A stretch of DNA of 64,000 nt from Cymodocea nodosa (taxonomy: Eukaryota > Streptophyta > Magnoliopsida > Alismatales > Cymodoceaceae): the NCBI GenBank assembly GCA_036874045.1, contig CM072339.1, forward strand, positions 2,301,501 through 2,365,500. The letters run 5' to 3'. Under the pieces are notes generated by a model. It searched no databases. It was given only the letters and a program-made list of their open reading frames with translations, and was not told where the DNA came from. The translations under genes and the position numbers were made by a program. Shown piece by piece: positions 12,201-23,551 of this stretch (the stretch's first letter is position 1; every line of letters begins with the position of its first letter).

Positions 12201-15200
12201 TTGACTTGACATAATCTTAAGGATCAAACTCTGTTTTTTGATTCTGTGAAGTTTTGTGATTATTTTGAGAAGTGCAATTTAATTCTATTACTCCCAGGGA
12301 TTTTGATCGTTGATTTGGAAAGTTTGTCTGATTCTATGATTCTGACACTTGTCCTTTAGCAGTGTTTTACAATTCTTGTGAAGTTTTGTGATTATTTTGA
12401 GAAGTGCAATTTAATTCTATTACTTCCAGGGATTTTGATCATTGATTTGGAATGTTAGTTTGATTCTATGATTCTGACACTTGTTGTTTAGCAGTGTTTT
12501 AATTAAGTTCTTATTGGAAACAATTACTTTGATCATTTTTACCATGAAAGACATGAATCCTGTCTTGTAATGAATTTTTTGTCAAATTTTCTGTACAGCA
12601 GCAGAAATCATGCTTTTAATGGTTTGTTGACAATGTTTAAAGAGAGAACAAGGATTTGGTTGCAGAATTTGAGACGTTTTCTAAATTCTTGATGGATTCT
12701 TGAGATGATTTTGATGATCGGTCCTGAATTTCGCCTACATATGATTTGTCTCTTTGAGTACAAGTTGGCAGCATCAACAACTAAGTTGCTTTTATTTCAA
12801 GAGACTTTTGCTCTAGTTTGTGTTATTACATTATCTTTCCTTGTTGCATTCATTTAATTTTCAATAGATCATGATTTCATTTAGAGATTTCACTTACTTT
12901 CTTAAGTTACACTGAATAAGTCACTTGCATGTGTCATGCTAGGGCACATAGAAGCACTTGAAGCATTTCCCTCACATCTACACACACGAGGGAAATATTC
13001 ACGGCACACTTTTCCCCTCCTTAGCCTCTTAAGCTCTGATCTCCTCATCTCATTAACTTCACCCTTGTGAATTAAGGTGATTCACTCTATTTTTCATTCC
13101 TCACATAAGCACGCAACCCCTAAGTACATTTATGTTCAAGCCACCAAGCTAGAGAAAGCCTATATCAACTTGCATTCATTTGAGAATCGAGAGGTCAAGT
13201 AATTCGACCTTACCTCATTCTTATACCTGGGACACATTCTCTGCATTTAGGGTTTTCTTAGTTTCCCATATAAAACTATGTGGTGACTTCTTTCTCATTT
13301 ACTCACTCTTTTCTTCCATGATGGAAAGAATTGGAGTTGCAACGGTGGAGGCCTTTCACAAGTTCTGTAATTTCTGCCCACATAGCTTCTTTCAGGTTTT
13401 ATATAAATACTTTTCTTTTTATTATCTTTTATTTTTATATTTTCTTTGCTTTTTTAGAGAATTTATATCTTCAAAATTTTGAGTAAGTGATTGTTCAAAA
13501 ATTATGGTAGTTGTGTTTTAAGTCAATGGTAGACAAATTATATGGTTACTCAAAATTTTCTGCATAAAAATTGTAGGTTTAGGAATTTTTTCTATTTTAA
13601 ATCATTTTCGAAAATTAGGTAAAATTAATTTCAAATGAGAGATTTTGTGAAAATAACTTTGTATTGCATCCAAATATTCAGAAATTTTCAATAACTTTTA
13701 GTTTTTTTCTATTTTTTACGTGTTTTAATAACTATAAATTCATAAATTTTCAATAACTGTTTCAGAATCGTTTTTTCTGAACTTCTCAGTTTCTCCATGG
13801 ATTGGCAGGGTTGGATTTTCCGTATGCAAGTGTTTACTTTCACTTGACGGCAACATGATAATATGATCATCTATTTTCCACTTTGTTGTGCAGATAGAAT
13901 CATTTTAAGAAAGCATGCCACAAGAGCAAGAAGAGAATTCCCTTTAAGACAAGAAAACAATATTTCAATGCCCAATCATTATATCAAAATTGTAATAGAG
14001 AGGATGTTGACTCAGGGATTATGTCACGCTCTATCTAAGTCATTTTTAAGTGCATGAATGCACTGTCACATCAAAGTATAAAATGAATGAAAAACCTTGT
14101 GTGTGTATAAAATGAAAGCCTTGTGAGGATTTACATATAGATCCTAAGACTCGAACTTTATAATTATGTCACATATTACATGAACTTCACAAATTTTGTA
14201 AAATTTGTAGCATGAGTTTAGAGTTTTCCATTTTGATTCTTTTATCAATCCTCATGGATTTTCTTTGATCACTCTTGATCTTGGATTTTTTATTTTCTTT
14301 GATATTTTTGAAATTTCTTTTGTTGGTTCAACCTGCAATATCTTGGTATGTATAAAAGCAAATCCATACATCATTTTTTATTTTTTTATTAAGTTTTGTA
14401 CCTTGAAAGTCAACTATTTTTTTTTTTTAAAATAAGACAAGCTAGTGGAAGCAATCACTGTGTCATTTGGAATGTCGCAATTGTGGGAGAAAATTAATCA
14501 AATTTTTTAATCTTAAAATGGCATAATTGAACAATTTCATGTTTTCTTCTCATTATATAAATAAATATATCAAAAATAACTGTGTATGTAACACTGCACC
14601 ACTTTGTTGAATTCAATTACGTGCCTGCCTCATTAAGCCATGAGCCATTTTTCCGACCAACAAAGTATGCCTATAATGCTAAAATTTCAAAACCATCCAG
14701 TACAATATTAGCTTAATATTAAATATCATTTTGTTGCATTCATTCTTGGAGGGTGATGTGTTACGCACCTACAAGAATTGTGGTCATTTATGGTTAAGCA
14801 CAATGCTCCAAAGAAAATGCAAAATGGTTTATTGAACAAATAATGTTTGTTGACCATTTTCCCTTTTAACGGTTGTTTCAACCAAATGTTATAATTTCAA
14901 AACCATCTAGTAAAATGTTAGTTTGGCATTTAGTGCTTGTTTGTACACTTGAAAAGGAATCTAATGAAAATGAAATTTTATCTAGAAATAGAATTGAACA
15001 AAATTTAAATATATCATAATTTGAAATTCAAGTATTTGTGTTTGTTTAGAAAATTGACAAAAATTAAAATTTAAGTATTTGTGTACATGTAAAAAGGTTA
15101 AAGAATTGAGAATTAATATGTTTATGTATATCAATAATGTAATAGTCGTTATTAATTAATTAGTAAATTTATTATTATAGTTAAAGAAGAGGGGAACGTT

Positions 15201-17782
15201 GTATAATTTTATGATTATTATTGTTATTGTTTACTATTCATTATTTAGTCATTACTCTCTTTTTTCCTTTTTTTTTCCCACCCTGTATTCTTTTTCCTTT
15301 CTTCTTTCTCTCTTCTTTTCCTTCTTTTTTATCTTCTTCCTTCTTTTTATTTTCTTTTTCTTTTCCATTGTTCCCCTCTTGTTCTTCTTCTTCTTCGATG
15401 TTAGCAACACCTAACCCATCAAAGACCCACTTTCCAAGAACAGAGGAAGAGGTATGGAAGAGGATTGAAAGATGGGGAAATCATTCAAATGTTCACATCA
15501 TCGACTTGTGAGTGGAGAATGGGGTGAAGGAGATGAACCCACCTTAGTCTGTGCAATCAAGGAACTCGTTCAATCTCAGATGGGAATCGACGGCAAGATG
15601 GAGGTGCATTGATGGAGGCAGGATCAACAATGAGGTTGGGCAACACAGTTTTGAGAGATTGGGTTGTGTGATTGGGAGGTGGTTGGGGGTGGTTGGGGGT
15701 TCTTTTTTGTATAGCACCCTTCTCATATAATTGTTATGAACAAGCAACATTCATCTGTTTAAGGTAGAGGAGTGGACGGCAGTGTAGATGCATTGGGTGT
15801 GGTAGTCGAAGCAACTTGTGATGAAAGATAGAGCGACGACACAATACAAGGGCAATGTTGGACAGGCAAGTGCTGCAATGGAAGTGGTGATCACAGTGAA
15901 GACAAGTTAATAGACCCAAACATATTTTCTGGCTTTACGTGTGTGATGTCTTGTTTGAGGGATTGGGTGGGGGGTTTCAGGTGTGCACAGAGTCTTCTTC
16001 AAGGGGTCAGGTGTCGAGCAAAGGGTTTTGAACATGTGTAGAGAGTCTTCTTCATAGGGTCGAAATTCCTTTTCAAAGGATTTAAGGTGAGAAATGAGAT
16101 TCTTTCAAGCTATTTATATCTCGATTTTGGACGGAATTATAATTTAGGGTGAGTATTACAATTGATGGTGCACAAACACCCCTTTCATTCGAATTGGATG
16201 GAATTCATCTAAGTCCAGGTTCACAAACCCCACTAATGAATCATTTTGTTGCATTTATCCTTAAGGGTGATGCATTAGTCACCTAAAATGTTTATTTGTA
16301 GTTTGACAAGCACATTAATCCAAGAAAAATACAAAATGGCCATCATATGGATTGAACAAATAAATGTTTAGTAACCATTTTTCTAATTTAACACCTGTTT
16401 CAACAAAATGATTATGTTGGAATCCAATTAAATGCTGCTTAAACCTTGTTTCTTCTGAGTTTTTTTAGGACACCAGTTAAGTGATTTTTTTCTTGAAGAA
16501 AACCAGTCGTTATTTTTCATTTTAGTAACAAATCTTGAGTGTGAGCTTTGGTGCAGTAGTAATGTTTCTATCATGACTTGGAGATCGTCTTCTGAATTCT
16601 AAGAAGCAGTCTCTCCATTGGAGGTAAGATTGCTTATAAATTGGACCTCCTTAGTTGCGGTTGGTCCCCACGTTGGTGGGACGTGTATCAGGTTTACCAC
16701 TTTTAGTAACAAATGTTTTTCAATGGCTCTTTATAATGTGAAAAGAAAAAGATGGGTTGATATTATATGGAAACCTCTCAACGCCTGAATAGTTTTCCTC
16801 GCACTTTTGAGATTGAACTTGTACGATAAAGTGATGCTCAATATTTATGAGCCTTGTATCTGATTTTTTTTTTTTTTTCAATACTTAATATTGGCATTAT
16901 CCATATATAACTTGTTTGTTGTCATGGTTGTCTCCTTTTTCTTTTCATCTCAAATTTTTCATGATGTATTTGTTTGATTTTTTTATTTAGACACTTATGT
17001 CATGTAGTTACTAACCTAAAAAAGACGTAATTTCATTGTATCTTACATGTAAATTCGGATTCACTTATTGGATTTCAATTGCTACTCCACACGGTGGTAG
17101 AAAGCCAAATATTCTGTTATTTTATATTGATTTTTTCTTTTGTAGGAGATGACTCTGGAAGAGTACGAGAAAATAAAAGAGGAGAAGCGGAAAGCTCTTC
17201 TTGCAATGAAGACGAAGGAACGGAAAGTTGATGTTGATGAGGAGTTGAAGTCCATGCAACAGCTTTCAATAAAGAAGGGAAGTGATGAGATATTTATAAA
17301 GTTGGTAAGTTTAAGTGGTTAATGTGTCGCGAGTGATTGGAAATGAATAATACCGATACATGATGAAACAATTATTCTTGCAGGGATCCGATAAAGATTC
17401 TAGAAAACTGAAAGACAATGAAAAGGATGAAAGGATCAAGAAGGTATGCCAATACGTATTCGTGGTTTAACTCTCTATTGCCATTTGTAAGATAATGGAC
17501 AGACAATCAGAGGATTTTGAACTCTGTTGTCTTTTGACGTATTGACATTCTGAGGCGGCTTTCAAATATGTTTTTTCTTTACAGTCTGTCAACATCAACG
17601 ATTTTCTGAAGCCTGCCGATGGTGAAAGGTACCATAGCAGTGGAGGTCGGGGCAGAGGCCGTGGTCGAGGTGATCGCGGACCTTACAGAGGTGGTGATGG
17701 TGGTGGACGTGGTGGCGGCTATGCTCAGTTAGATATCAAAATCGAGGATCCTGGACAATTTCCGGCACTTGGAGGGAAGTAA
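6270..17782 (+). CDS. RGGA: RGG-repeat RNA-binding protein, Stm1/HABP4-SERBP1 family
   Basis: Six coding exons fit a 366-residue protein: 6270-6444, 6617-6998, 7090-7216, 17146-17304, 17384-17443 and 17585-17782. All junctions are GT-AG and in frame. The start MASSNPFDLLGDD is the conserved N-terminus of plant RGGA-type proteins. Residues 70-86 are Arg/Gly-rich; residues 151-163 (RRMFERHSGTGRG) are the signature of the HABP4/PAI-RBP1 domain; MTLEEYEKIKEEKRKAL begins at residue 230; a second RG/RGG run and the conserved end PGQFPALGGK close the protein. Length matches the family (about 360). Family members bind mRNA and idle ribosomes and act in stress tolerance; here that role is by homology. 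Which of the A, B or C paralogues it is cannot be told. Oddity: intron 3 is 9.9 kb (7217-17145) and full of mobile DNA, while the other introns are 79-172 bases. Confidence 0.93.
7720..8590. mobile_element. LTR-like sequence inside RGGA intron 3
   Basis: After about 500 bases of ordinary T-rich intron the sequence changes character. Near 7880-7920 it holds a TTTATAGTGATTC...TTACATCCACTTCTC pattern that recurs in plant retroelement LTRs. Paired ends were not found, so the assignment rests on resemblance only. Confidence 0.3.
8590..9455 (+). mobile_element. Gag-like ORF remnant of a non-autonomous LTR element (putative plant transposon protein domain)
   Basis: Open segments at 8630-8929, 9061-9246 and 9268-9453 resemble the 'putative plant transposon protein' domain found in large retrotransposon derivatives: a VPYHGWGI segment, then VIGIDPRSVKRLNEVG, then LVVEILTHNFIQKKGHQDE, followed by a Pro/Ser-rich stretch and a coiled-coil-like tail. 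No pol domains were seen. The copy is broken in several places and is a fossil. It lies in the host intron in the same orientation as the host gene. Confidence 0.5.
10000..10425. repeat. Minisatellite, ~41-bp unit, about 10 degenerate copies
   Basis: The motif (A)AGTTGATGGCTCA(T/C)AAA recurs with starts near 10014, 10059, 10097, 10139, 10183, 10222, 10263, 10304, 10350 and 10386, spacings of 36-46 bases. Between motifs are pyrimidine-rich stretches such as TTACCCTCCTTTTC. It lies inside RGGA intron 3, downstream of the gag-like remnant. Confidence 0.8.
10890..11480. repeat. Minisatellite, ~111-bp unit, about 5 degenerate copies
   Basis: The anchor AGATCCAAGTTATTTTC recurs at about 11025, 11136, 11246 and 11358 (spacing 110-112), with a more diverged copy near 10924 and a partial one near 11470. 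Each unit also carries GGGATGCCACTACAATTTT-like and CAGGTTCCAGAATCTC-like blocks. It is part of the mobile nest in RGGA intron 3. Confidence 0.85.
11690..12600 (+). mobile_element. LTR-like segment with its own TATA box
   Basis: CTATAAAAAGGGG at about 11852-11864 is a strong TATA box inside an intron, preceded by a GC-balanced ~150-base region and followed by a leader-like sequence. This is how the promoter part of a plant LTR looks, and it follows the gag-like remnant and minisatellites in the same direction. A possible LTR start is TGTAGGAAAACTT near 10418. No matching upstream LTR was identified, so both borders are open. Confidence 0.35.
12248..12505. repeat. Tandem duplication, 132-bp unit, two copies
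   Basis: A block starting GAAGTTTTGTGATTATTTTG at 12248 recurs at 12380 with few differences and runs through TTAGCAGTGTTTTA in both copies. High similarity suggests a fairly recent duplication. Confidence 0.9.
12600..14720. other. Remaining intron 3 sequence without identified element
   Basis: T-rich sequence with only short open segments (for example 13180-13482 and 13863-14057) that I cannot assign. It may be further decayed retroelement. Confidence 0.3.
14935..16237. mobile_element. 1.3-kb terminal-inverted-repeat DNA element, non-autonomous, possibly Harbinger-like
   Basis: The left end, TAGTGCTTGTTTGTACACTT, partly matches the inverted right end, TAGTGGGGTTTGTGAACCTG, and flanking TTA/TAA fits the 3-bp target of PIF/Harbinger elements imperfectly. 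The left 200 bases carry TATTTGTGT and AAAATTAAAATTTAAG motifs like the Harbinger remnant at 33.7 kb, whose end also reads TTTTTGTACACATAAAAGG. The interior holds a long pyrimidine tract and a GC-richer part (15400-16100) that looks unlike transposon sequence. No transposase is seen. Confidence 0.45.
15246..15402 (+). repeat. Long polypyrimidine tract
   Basis: About 155 bases that are almost all C or T on the plus strand, made of TTTCC, TTTCTTC and TCTTCTT units with a few interruptions. It sits inside the 14935-16237 element. Confidence 0.85.
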
Positions 17783-18590
17783 ACAGGAGACTTGCTTTAA
17801 TTTCTAATGTCAATCTTCCCTTTTTTTCCGCAGCGGTCGTGATCTACTTGTGAGTTTGAGAATAACGACAATTCTTGTTCTTCATTCTAGTTTACCATCC
17901 CATCATGCAGTCAATCGTACTTGTTCTTCATGTCAATCGCTCTTCGCTTTTTGAACATCTGGTAATACCCATGTCGAAAGTTTCTTTCTATTAAATGGAT
18001 CTGGTGGGTTTAATAAGCTCGGTGTGTTGGTGGGTATGTAGTGTGCATGTTATCTGTGTATGTAATTTCACGTGAATTATACTAATCGAAATTTATAATC
18101 AAGAATGCAAATCAACAAATCCATGATCGAAAAGCAACAAGTAGTCCCTACGATTGGAAACGTTCTCTACGGTCTACCCAAATCCCCTATCAGATGTTTT
18201 CCTCAGTCTCGACTTTTGAATTTCACACATTCCATCTCGCACCGAATGATCTTTTTGAATGAATGCTCTCCCGAATGAACATCCTCTTGATCAAAGCCCT
18301 CAGTGGAACGTCCTCTCTCGTCAAACAAAGTTCTCTCCTTCACATCGTTTTCTCCCACGATCTCTTGCATAGAAACCCTCACCAAACACAGAAGCCCTGT
18401 CGTGATCTCCTTTGTGTCGTCATTGATACTGTGTGGAAACAAACTTAGAAGTCATGACCCTTGCGCCACCTGCACGCCTTCTCTGCTAGAATCTCACACG
18501 TCGAATCGCCTGCATAGGTAATCTCTATTTCAATAGTTTGTTTAGATGGATTTCCTTGTTATCCCTGTTTCAATAGTTCGTCTTTAATAA
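17783..18590. other. 3' UTR and flank of the RGGA-like gene
   Basis: The first ~250 bases are the likely 3' UTR. 18200-18530 is GC-balanced and has no convincing reading frame; a GGTAATC donor-like site follows near 18518. It may be a leader of the Harbinger fragment downstream or unique spacer. Confidence 0.35.
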
Positions 18591-18599
18591 TATTTATTC

Positions 18600-19760
18600 T
18601 TAATGTAAAATATGACTACTCCTACGAAGGAAAGAGTATTGAAGTGTAAAGTTATATAAATTAGAATGTTTGAAGTAAATGAAGGAAACAAAAGAAATCT
18701 ACGATGGGAAGATAAAATGAAGGACTTTGAGATGAAGTAAGAGAAAAATACAACAAAAAAATGTAAAAAGTTGTCTCAAGATTTGGCAACAAATGAATTG
18801 CAACTATTCAAAAATTACAAATCAAAGTAGATGAGGTTGAAATTTCATACTTGAATGGAAGAAACATTTATGTGGGCATGACAATTAAATGTTTTATGGT
18901 ATTATAGTGTTTGACTGTGGAATGACTTGTAGTTTTTTGTTTAAAATTGAAATGTGGAATGATTGTATGTTATATGTTTGTTTGTGATATTATAATATAT
19001 TGTATTAAATGTAGAACAACTTGTAGTTTTTCATTTGGAATTGCATTATAGGATGATTTTGTGTTATATGTTCATATGTGATATTCTAATATGTTGAATC
19101 AAATGTTGAATGTGTGTATTATTTAGTTGGTATTGAAATGATAATTTAATAATTGCTATATTACTTTGTAGGTGATGATGAATTTCAATGAAAAATTTCT
19201 CAATCTAGTTAATGACACTTTAATGTTAATTGAAGAAAAGGATGAAGAGACTAAAAGAAGGTGAAAATATATACTTACTTTGTAGAATATTTTAACAGAG
19301 ATTACAAATATGTCAATTTTTCTTTCAAATAATACAAGTCATATTTATAGTAAAGAAGGAGCAGAGCGTATAAAAAGATTATTAGATCCTTTACAATCAC
19401 ATCAAGTATATAATTGTTGAAAAATTTATAAAATGAGTCAAAGTATTTTTCTTAGTTTTTATAATTTAACGAGAAATAAAGGAGTTACTCAAAATACTAA
19501 CAATATCAGTGTAAAGGAAAAACTTGTCATGTTCTTTGTCACAGACAAGTAAAATCAAAAATACAAAGTAACTACAAAATGATTTAGTCATTCAAGTTAA
19601 ACAATTAGTAAATACTTTAATAAAATATTAAATACTATGATACAACTAAATCATGTACTTCTAGCAACACCTTCATCTTCAACACCTAAGTATCATTTTA
19701 AGTGGTATTTTAGATTACTACATGATTTCATTAATATCTTTCTGAACATTCCATCATATA
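18600..19760 (+). mobile_element. PIF/Harbinger transposase fragment (N-terminal part)
   Basis: Around 19430-19552 the plus strand reads KMSQSIFLSFYNLTRNKG followed by TNNISVKEKLVMFFVT, matching the N-terminal region of plant PIF/HARBI1 transposases (family form: R-NVSVEEQLAMFL). Next, about 19590-19720, TISKYFNKILNTMIQL matches the following ETISRHFN--L-AI block. An upstream open segment (19174-19264, rich in Glu/Lys) may be the protein start. Stops interrupt it and the DDE catalytic part is absent. It is the same family as the minus-strand copy at 33.7-36.8 kb. Ends are not defined. Confidence 0.65.
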
Positions 19761-20970
19761 ATAATAATTCTTTTAAAGAATTCTAACTTTTCAAACTTTC
19801 CAACACCTACACTAACCCTTTCAAGGAATTCTGACTTTTCAAATATTCTTTTTTTTTTTTTTCATCATATACTAACAAACCTTTTAAGGTTTTCGTTCCT
19901 TTTTTTTCTTCTTTCCAATACCAAGTGTTTTAGAATTTCTCCTCTCCTTTTGGAGCTCTCCACCCCTCTCCCTTCTATAGTTACGGGCCATCTCTCATTT
20001 GGATTTGACGATTTCTATTGCAATCTACACAAGTGATCTGCAGTGTTTGATCGCTACCAGCACTAACTTTATATGTTGGTTATTTGATGCTTGTTTCAGG
20101 CTCATCCTCTGTTTCAAAGCTGACAGTCATCGATGGAGCATTTGAGTTTTGTTGAATTGTCCGAGCTTACGGCGCCCAAGTCCGATCTTTCGCCAAATTG
20201 TCAGTCTTCCAATTTTAACTTTACTGCTAATTACGTTTCGTTAGTAATACATGATTGTCCTTGTACTTTGGTTCTCTCATGTTTTGTCGTCAGCAACCAC
20301 CCTCATGAATCTTCGTACCCGGATTGCATTACATGAAATTTGGTGATCAGAACTACAGTCAGATGGAGGAAAATGTGAAGCATGTATAACTTAAAGGTAA
20401 TCTATGTCGAGTGAAATGCCTTTTGTTATAACAAGTGTTAAGGCAAATTTGCTTTTCATTTTCAACGCGAAATCAATTTAAAATTGTCATCTTCAATACC
20501 GGCAGGACGCTCGTTTATGCATTGGAAATTCACTGTGAAAAATACACTTGATCGTAGATGTCACCCGGATTCGTTTTGAAATTTGAAGTGTTTTTTAGGC
20601 AGATAATGGTTCAGATGGACAGAATTCGATCTGGGCTTCCACTTGTTCATCGCTTACTTCATATTCTTTTTTTTAACATAATTGTGGTTTTACCTTGGTG
20701 CAAATATGAAATCTTCCATAAACCTTAGAGAAGGGAAGAGCTGCTACACACCTTATTCATCTCTTGCCGTTGGATTTTTCTACATTTGATTTAACAATCA
20801 TTTTCTTTAAGCTTAAAGCAAGGTGTGATTCATGCTTTCTCCCCATGGTTCCTAAACCCATGGACGACACAAGCCATGGCACCAGGAAAATATCCACCTT
20901 CATTCGTTGCTAAATCACCTGAAGAAGCTTCACAGATTCTCTGATGGATTGTATGCCCTACACGCACACA
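19761..20970. other. Spacer and 3' flank of the ATH1-like gene
   Basis: Mostly no recognisable gene. 20133-20336 is an ATG-started plus-strand open segment after a TTTCAG acceptor-like site, with no domain I know. The part nearest 20970 is the likely 3' UTR of the minus-strand homeodomain gene. Confidence 0.3.
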
Positions 20971-23551
20971 CTAGGAGCCTTCGTCTGGCAGAGGTCCATT
21001 GATGGGTGGTTTGGAGATCAACAGCTGCTTATCTGTTCGGTTCTTGTTGTACTCAGCATGCATCTCTTCGATCATAGGCTTCCAGAGCCGAACCCTCGCG
21101 TTGATAAACCAGTTGGATACCTGATTCAACAACAATTTGGGTTCTCTGCATGAAGTCTTTCTATCAATTCATTTCTATGCAAATCTAATTTTTTTAAAAA
21201 AAATTCACTCTTTCTAACTACGTAAATTTTAAATCTTCTTTTACCTCTATTAATTTCAGTTGGATACCTGCTGATCCATTTAAACAAGTGGAGATAAGAA
21301 AATCAACAGGGCATTTATAAAATTCATGCTTGGAATACCTGACTTCTTGTCAGCCCACTTTTGAGGGCAAGCACTTGCTTCTCACCATTATTCGGATACC
21401 TGAAATCCATCAATCAATCAATAAATAAATCCCAAGCTTTTTAAAGCAGCACACACACACACTCTCTCTCTCTCTCTCTCTCTTTCACTGTCCCTTAAAT
21501 ATATAAGCTTCGAGCTGTCTTGCACTTACGGATGTAAGAAGTTTTGGAACATCCATGCTCTCAGAACTGATACGGACTTTTCAGGCAAGCCCCTCTGTGG
21601 CCTCCAGCAGTGTTGTTCATTCCCCATCTTCTGCAAAGCCCAATGCTTATTATGGGGAAAGCAAGTTCCAGGCCACCCATTCCTCCCCGAGTGGTCGATG
21701 CTGGAGGAAAGAATCTCACCAGCGATTCTCTCCTTCAACCCGTTGTATATGATGGATATTTCATGGAGGGCAAACCAGGCATGTGTATGACAGGCACCCA
21801 TCTCAGTTGCATCACCAAATGCATTCATGACAACCTCCATCTCACCAATGCATTGTCTATATCTTTGTTCAATCTGAATTCAGTACAACACAACAAGGAT
21901 CATCATATATAATATTGCTGTTATTAGAGCTTAAGACGGATGGATGGATGAATCTCCAAGAATGTAAAGACAAGAAGGAAGACCAAGAAAGAAGTGTAAT
22001 GAGCACGTAACAAGATGAGCATACCTCTAGTGGTGGAGACCTAAAACTGCACAAGCTGATCCATATAGACTAATCATGGGAGTGTGGATTTTGTTTTTTG
22101 ATAATGATAGTATTTTTACTTGAATTTGAATTTAAGAGTTCTCCTGACAAAATAAAGTAGAGGATCAACTATATCATCCCATTGTTAGCATCACACAACT
22201 GTAGATTTAAGTTGATGATTAACAATAAAAGCGGGAGATATCTTTTGATTCCTTGTTTTAACCCGACAATGTAGTAATGATTGGTCGATTACTTGATTTA
22301 GACGACAATATGAGCAGCATTACCACTAGCAGCAGATGGTTCAATTGATCTTCCGTGAGAGGAAACTTGGGTTAGAACTCAAGTAGAAGTATTACCATTA
22401 ACAAAAAAACCAACAATATGAGCATCCGTGGTTCATTCTTAAAATGAGAAACCGGCCTTAGGAAAGTAGCATCTTCATACCATTTCCAGCATTGAGAATA
22501 GGTCCCTCTTTTTTGCTTTAGAATCACAGTAGGACGATGGCTGGAGCGTCGGAATGGCAGACCCACCGAAACAACTTGAAGCAAGCTGAGCGCATGACTT
22601 GTTCCAGATCATCTCTGGCACCAGACGATCCATATCATATGAATCTTCCAGTGCAAACTTAAAGGACTCAACTAGCATCTGTTGCGTCACTTGCAGGTAT
22701 TTTGATCCCACCAATATGCCTGAAAAACAAACTGGTATGCCAGTATTGGTTAGATCAGAACATCTATGTGTTTCGCCAACATCAAAGCATCCACTTTTCC
22801 TAGACACCACATCTGTTACACCAGAGACGTCCGAGCATTGATTGGGTGTGTTGGGCAAGTCATCCATTGCTGTCCTGACGTGACCAACAGCTAAGGAACT
22901 TTCCTTCAAAGATTCTACCCTTCCGACAACATATGATTGTAACACATTATGCATATTATTGCTGCCACTTGCAAGTTCATTGTTGCAAAGAATGCCTTCA
23001 TGATCTAGTCTATTATGAAGTTGCCCATCGAAGTTGGCATGCTCGTTAGACACAGTTATCTCTAAAGCATCATGCATCTGCAATGCCTCGGAAGAATGTG
23101 GGGAAACATGAGGGCCGTTACTTGGTATCATCATATCCGGCAAAGCAGAGGAAATCGGAAGACTTGTACAACTCAGTAGAGAATTTGAAGTAACAGACAA
23201 AAGCTTGGCGAGTGAAAGAGCAGAAAAGGAATTCTTGTTGGCACCCTCTTGCAGATGGTCGCTGTTAATGATGTCATCAAAGCCGTTGACAAGAGGTATA
23301 GGGGAGGAATTTGACATTCCACTGGCAATGGAAAGATGGTGATTCGTCATGGGAAGACTACCAACAAGATTTTCCTGAGAACCACAGGGTAGAGGATAAC
23401 TGGCAATGATCTGGTGATTGCCATCCTCTTCGAATGGATCAGAGGATACTTGTGGTGAGGAAAACAACATTGGTAGTGTGGAATCGACGTTTATAGAGTT
23501 CAGGTATATGCTAGGAGATGACTTCGTGAGAATTTCATCCTCCATGATCAT
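20971..23551 (-). CDS. ATH1: BELL-class TALE homeodomain transcription factor, ATH1 type
   Basis: Four coding exons on the minus strand: 23551-22481, 21873-21530, 21399-21339 and 21120-20971 (stop TAG), 541 residues, all GT-AG and in frame. A SKY box starts at residue 283 ([15 protein letters not shown]); the BEL domain follows across the first junction (DLFSMLEM, then [16 protein letters not shown]). [20 protein letters not shown] leads into the TALE homeodomain, and its recognition helix [20 protein letters not shown] starts the last exon. The [12 protein letters not shown] and MIEEMHAE forms fit ATH1 better than other BELLs. BELL proteins pair with KNOX homeodomain proteins in the nucleus; ATH1 acts at the shoot apex and in growth and flowering control. 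Start: the upstream open frame has no ATG, so I chose the ATG at 23551; one at 23545 has the better context. An acceptor-like TTGCAG near 23630 suggests a 5' UTR intron. Confidence 0.88.
21450..21484. repeat. (AC)n(TC)n microsatellite
   Basis: About 6 AC units followed by about 11 TC units, inside the third-last intron segment (21400-21529) of the ATH1-like gene. Likely length-variable. Confidence 0.9.

Larger units (their letters stand above)
14727..16405. repeat. Direct repeat (~170 bp) split by an insertion
   Basis: About 14727-14895 and 16238-16405 are related: both run from a CATTTTGTTGCATT block through GGGTGATG and CAAAATGG to a TTGACCATTTT/GTAACCATTTTT block and end in GTTTCAAC. The 1.3-kb element at 14935-16237 lies between the copies. 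Confidence 0.6.

Noticed and set aside
15661-15699. G-quadruplex candidate
   Set aside because: Four G-runs are present but loops reach about 10 bases, so stability is doubtful.
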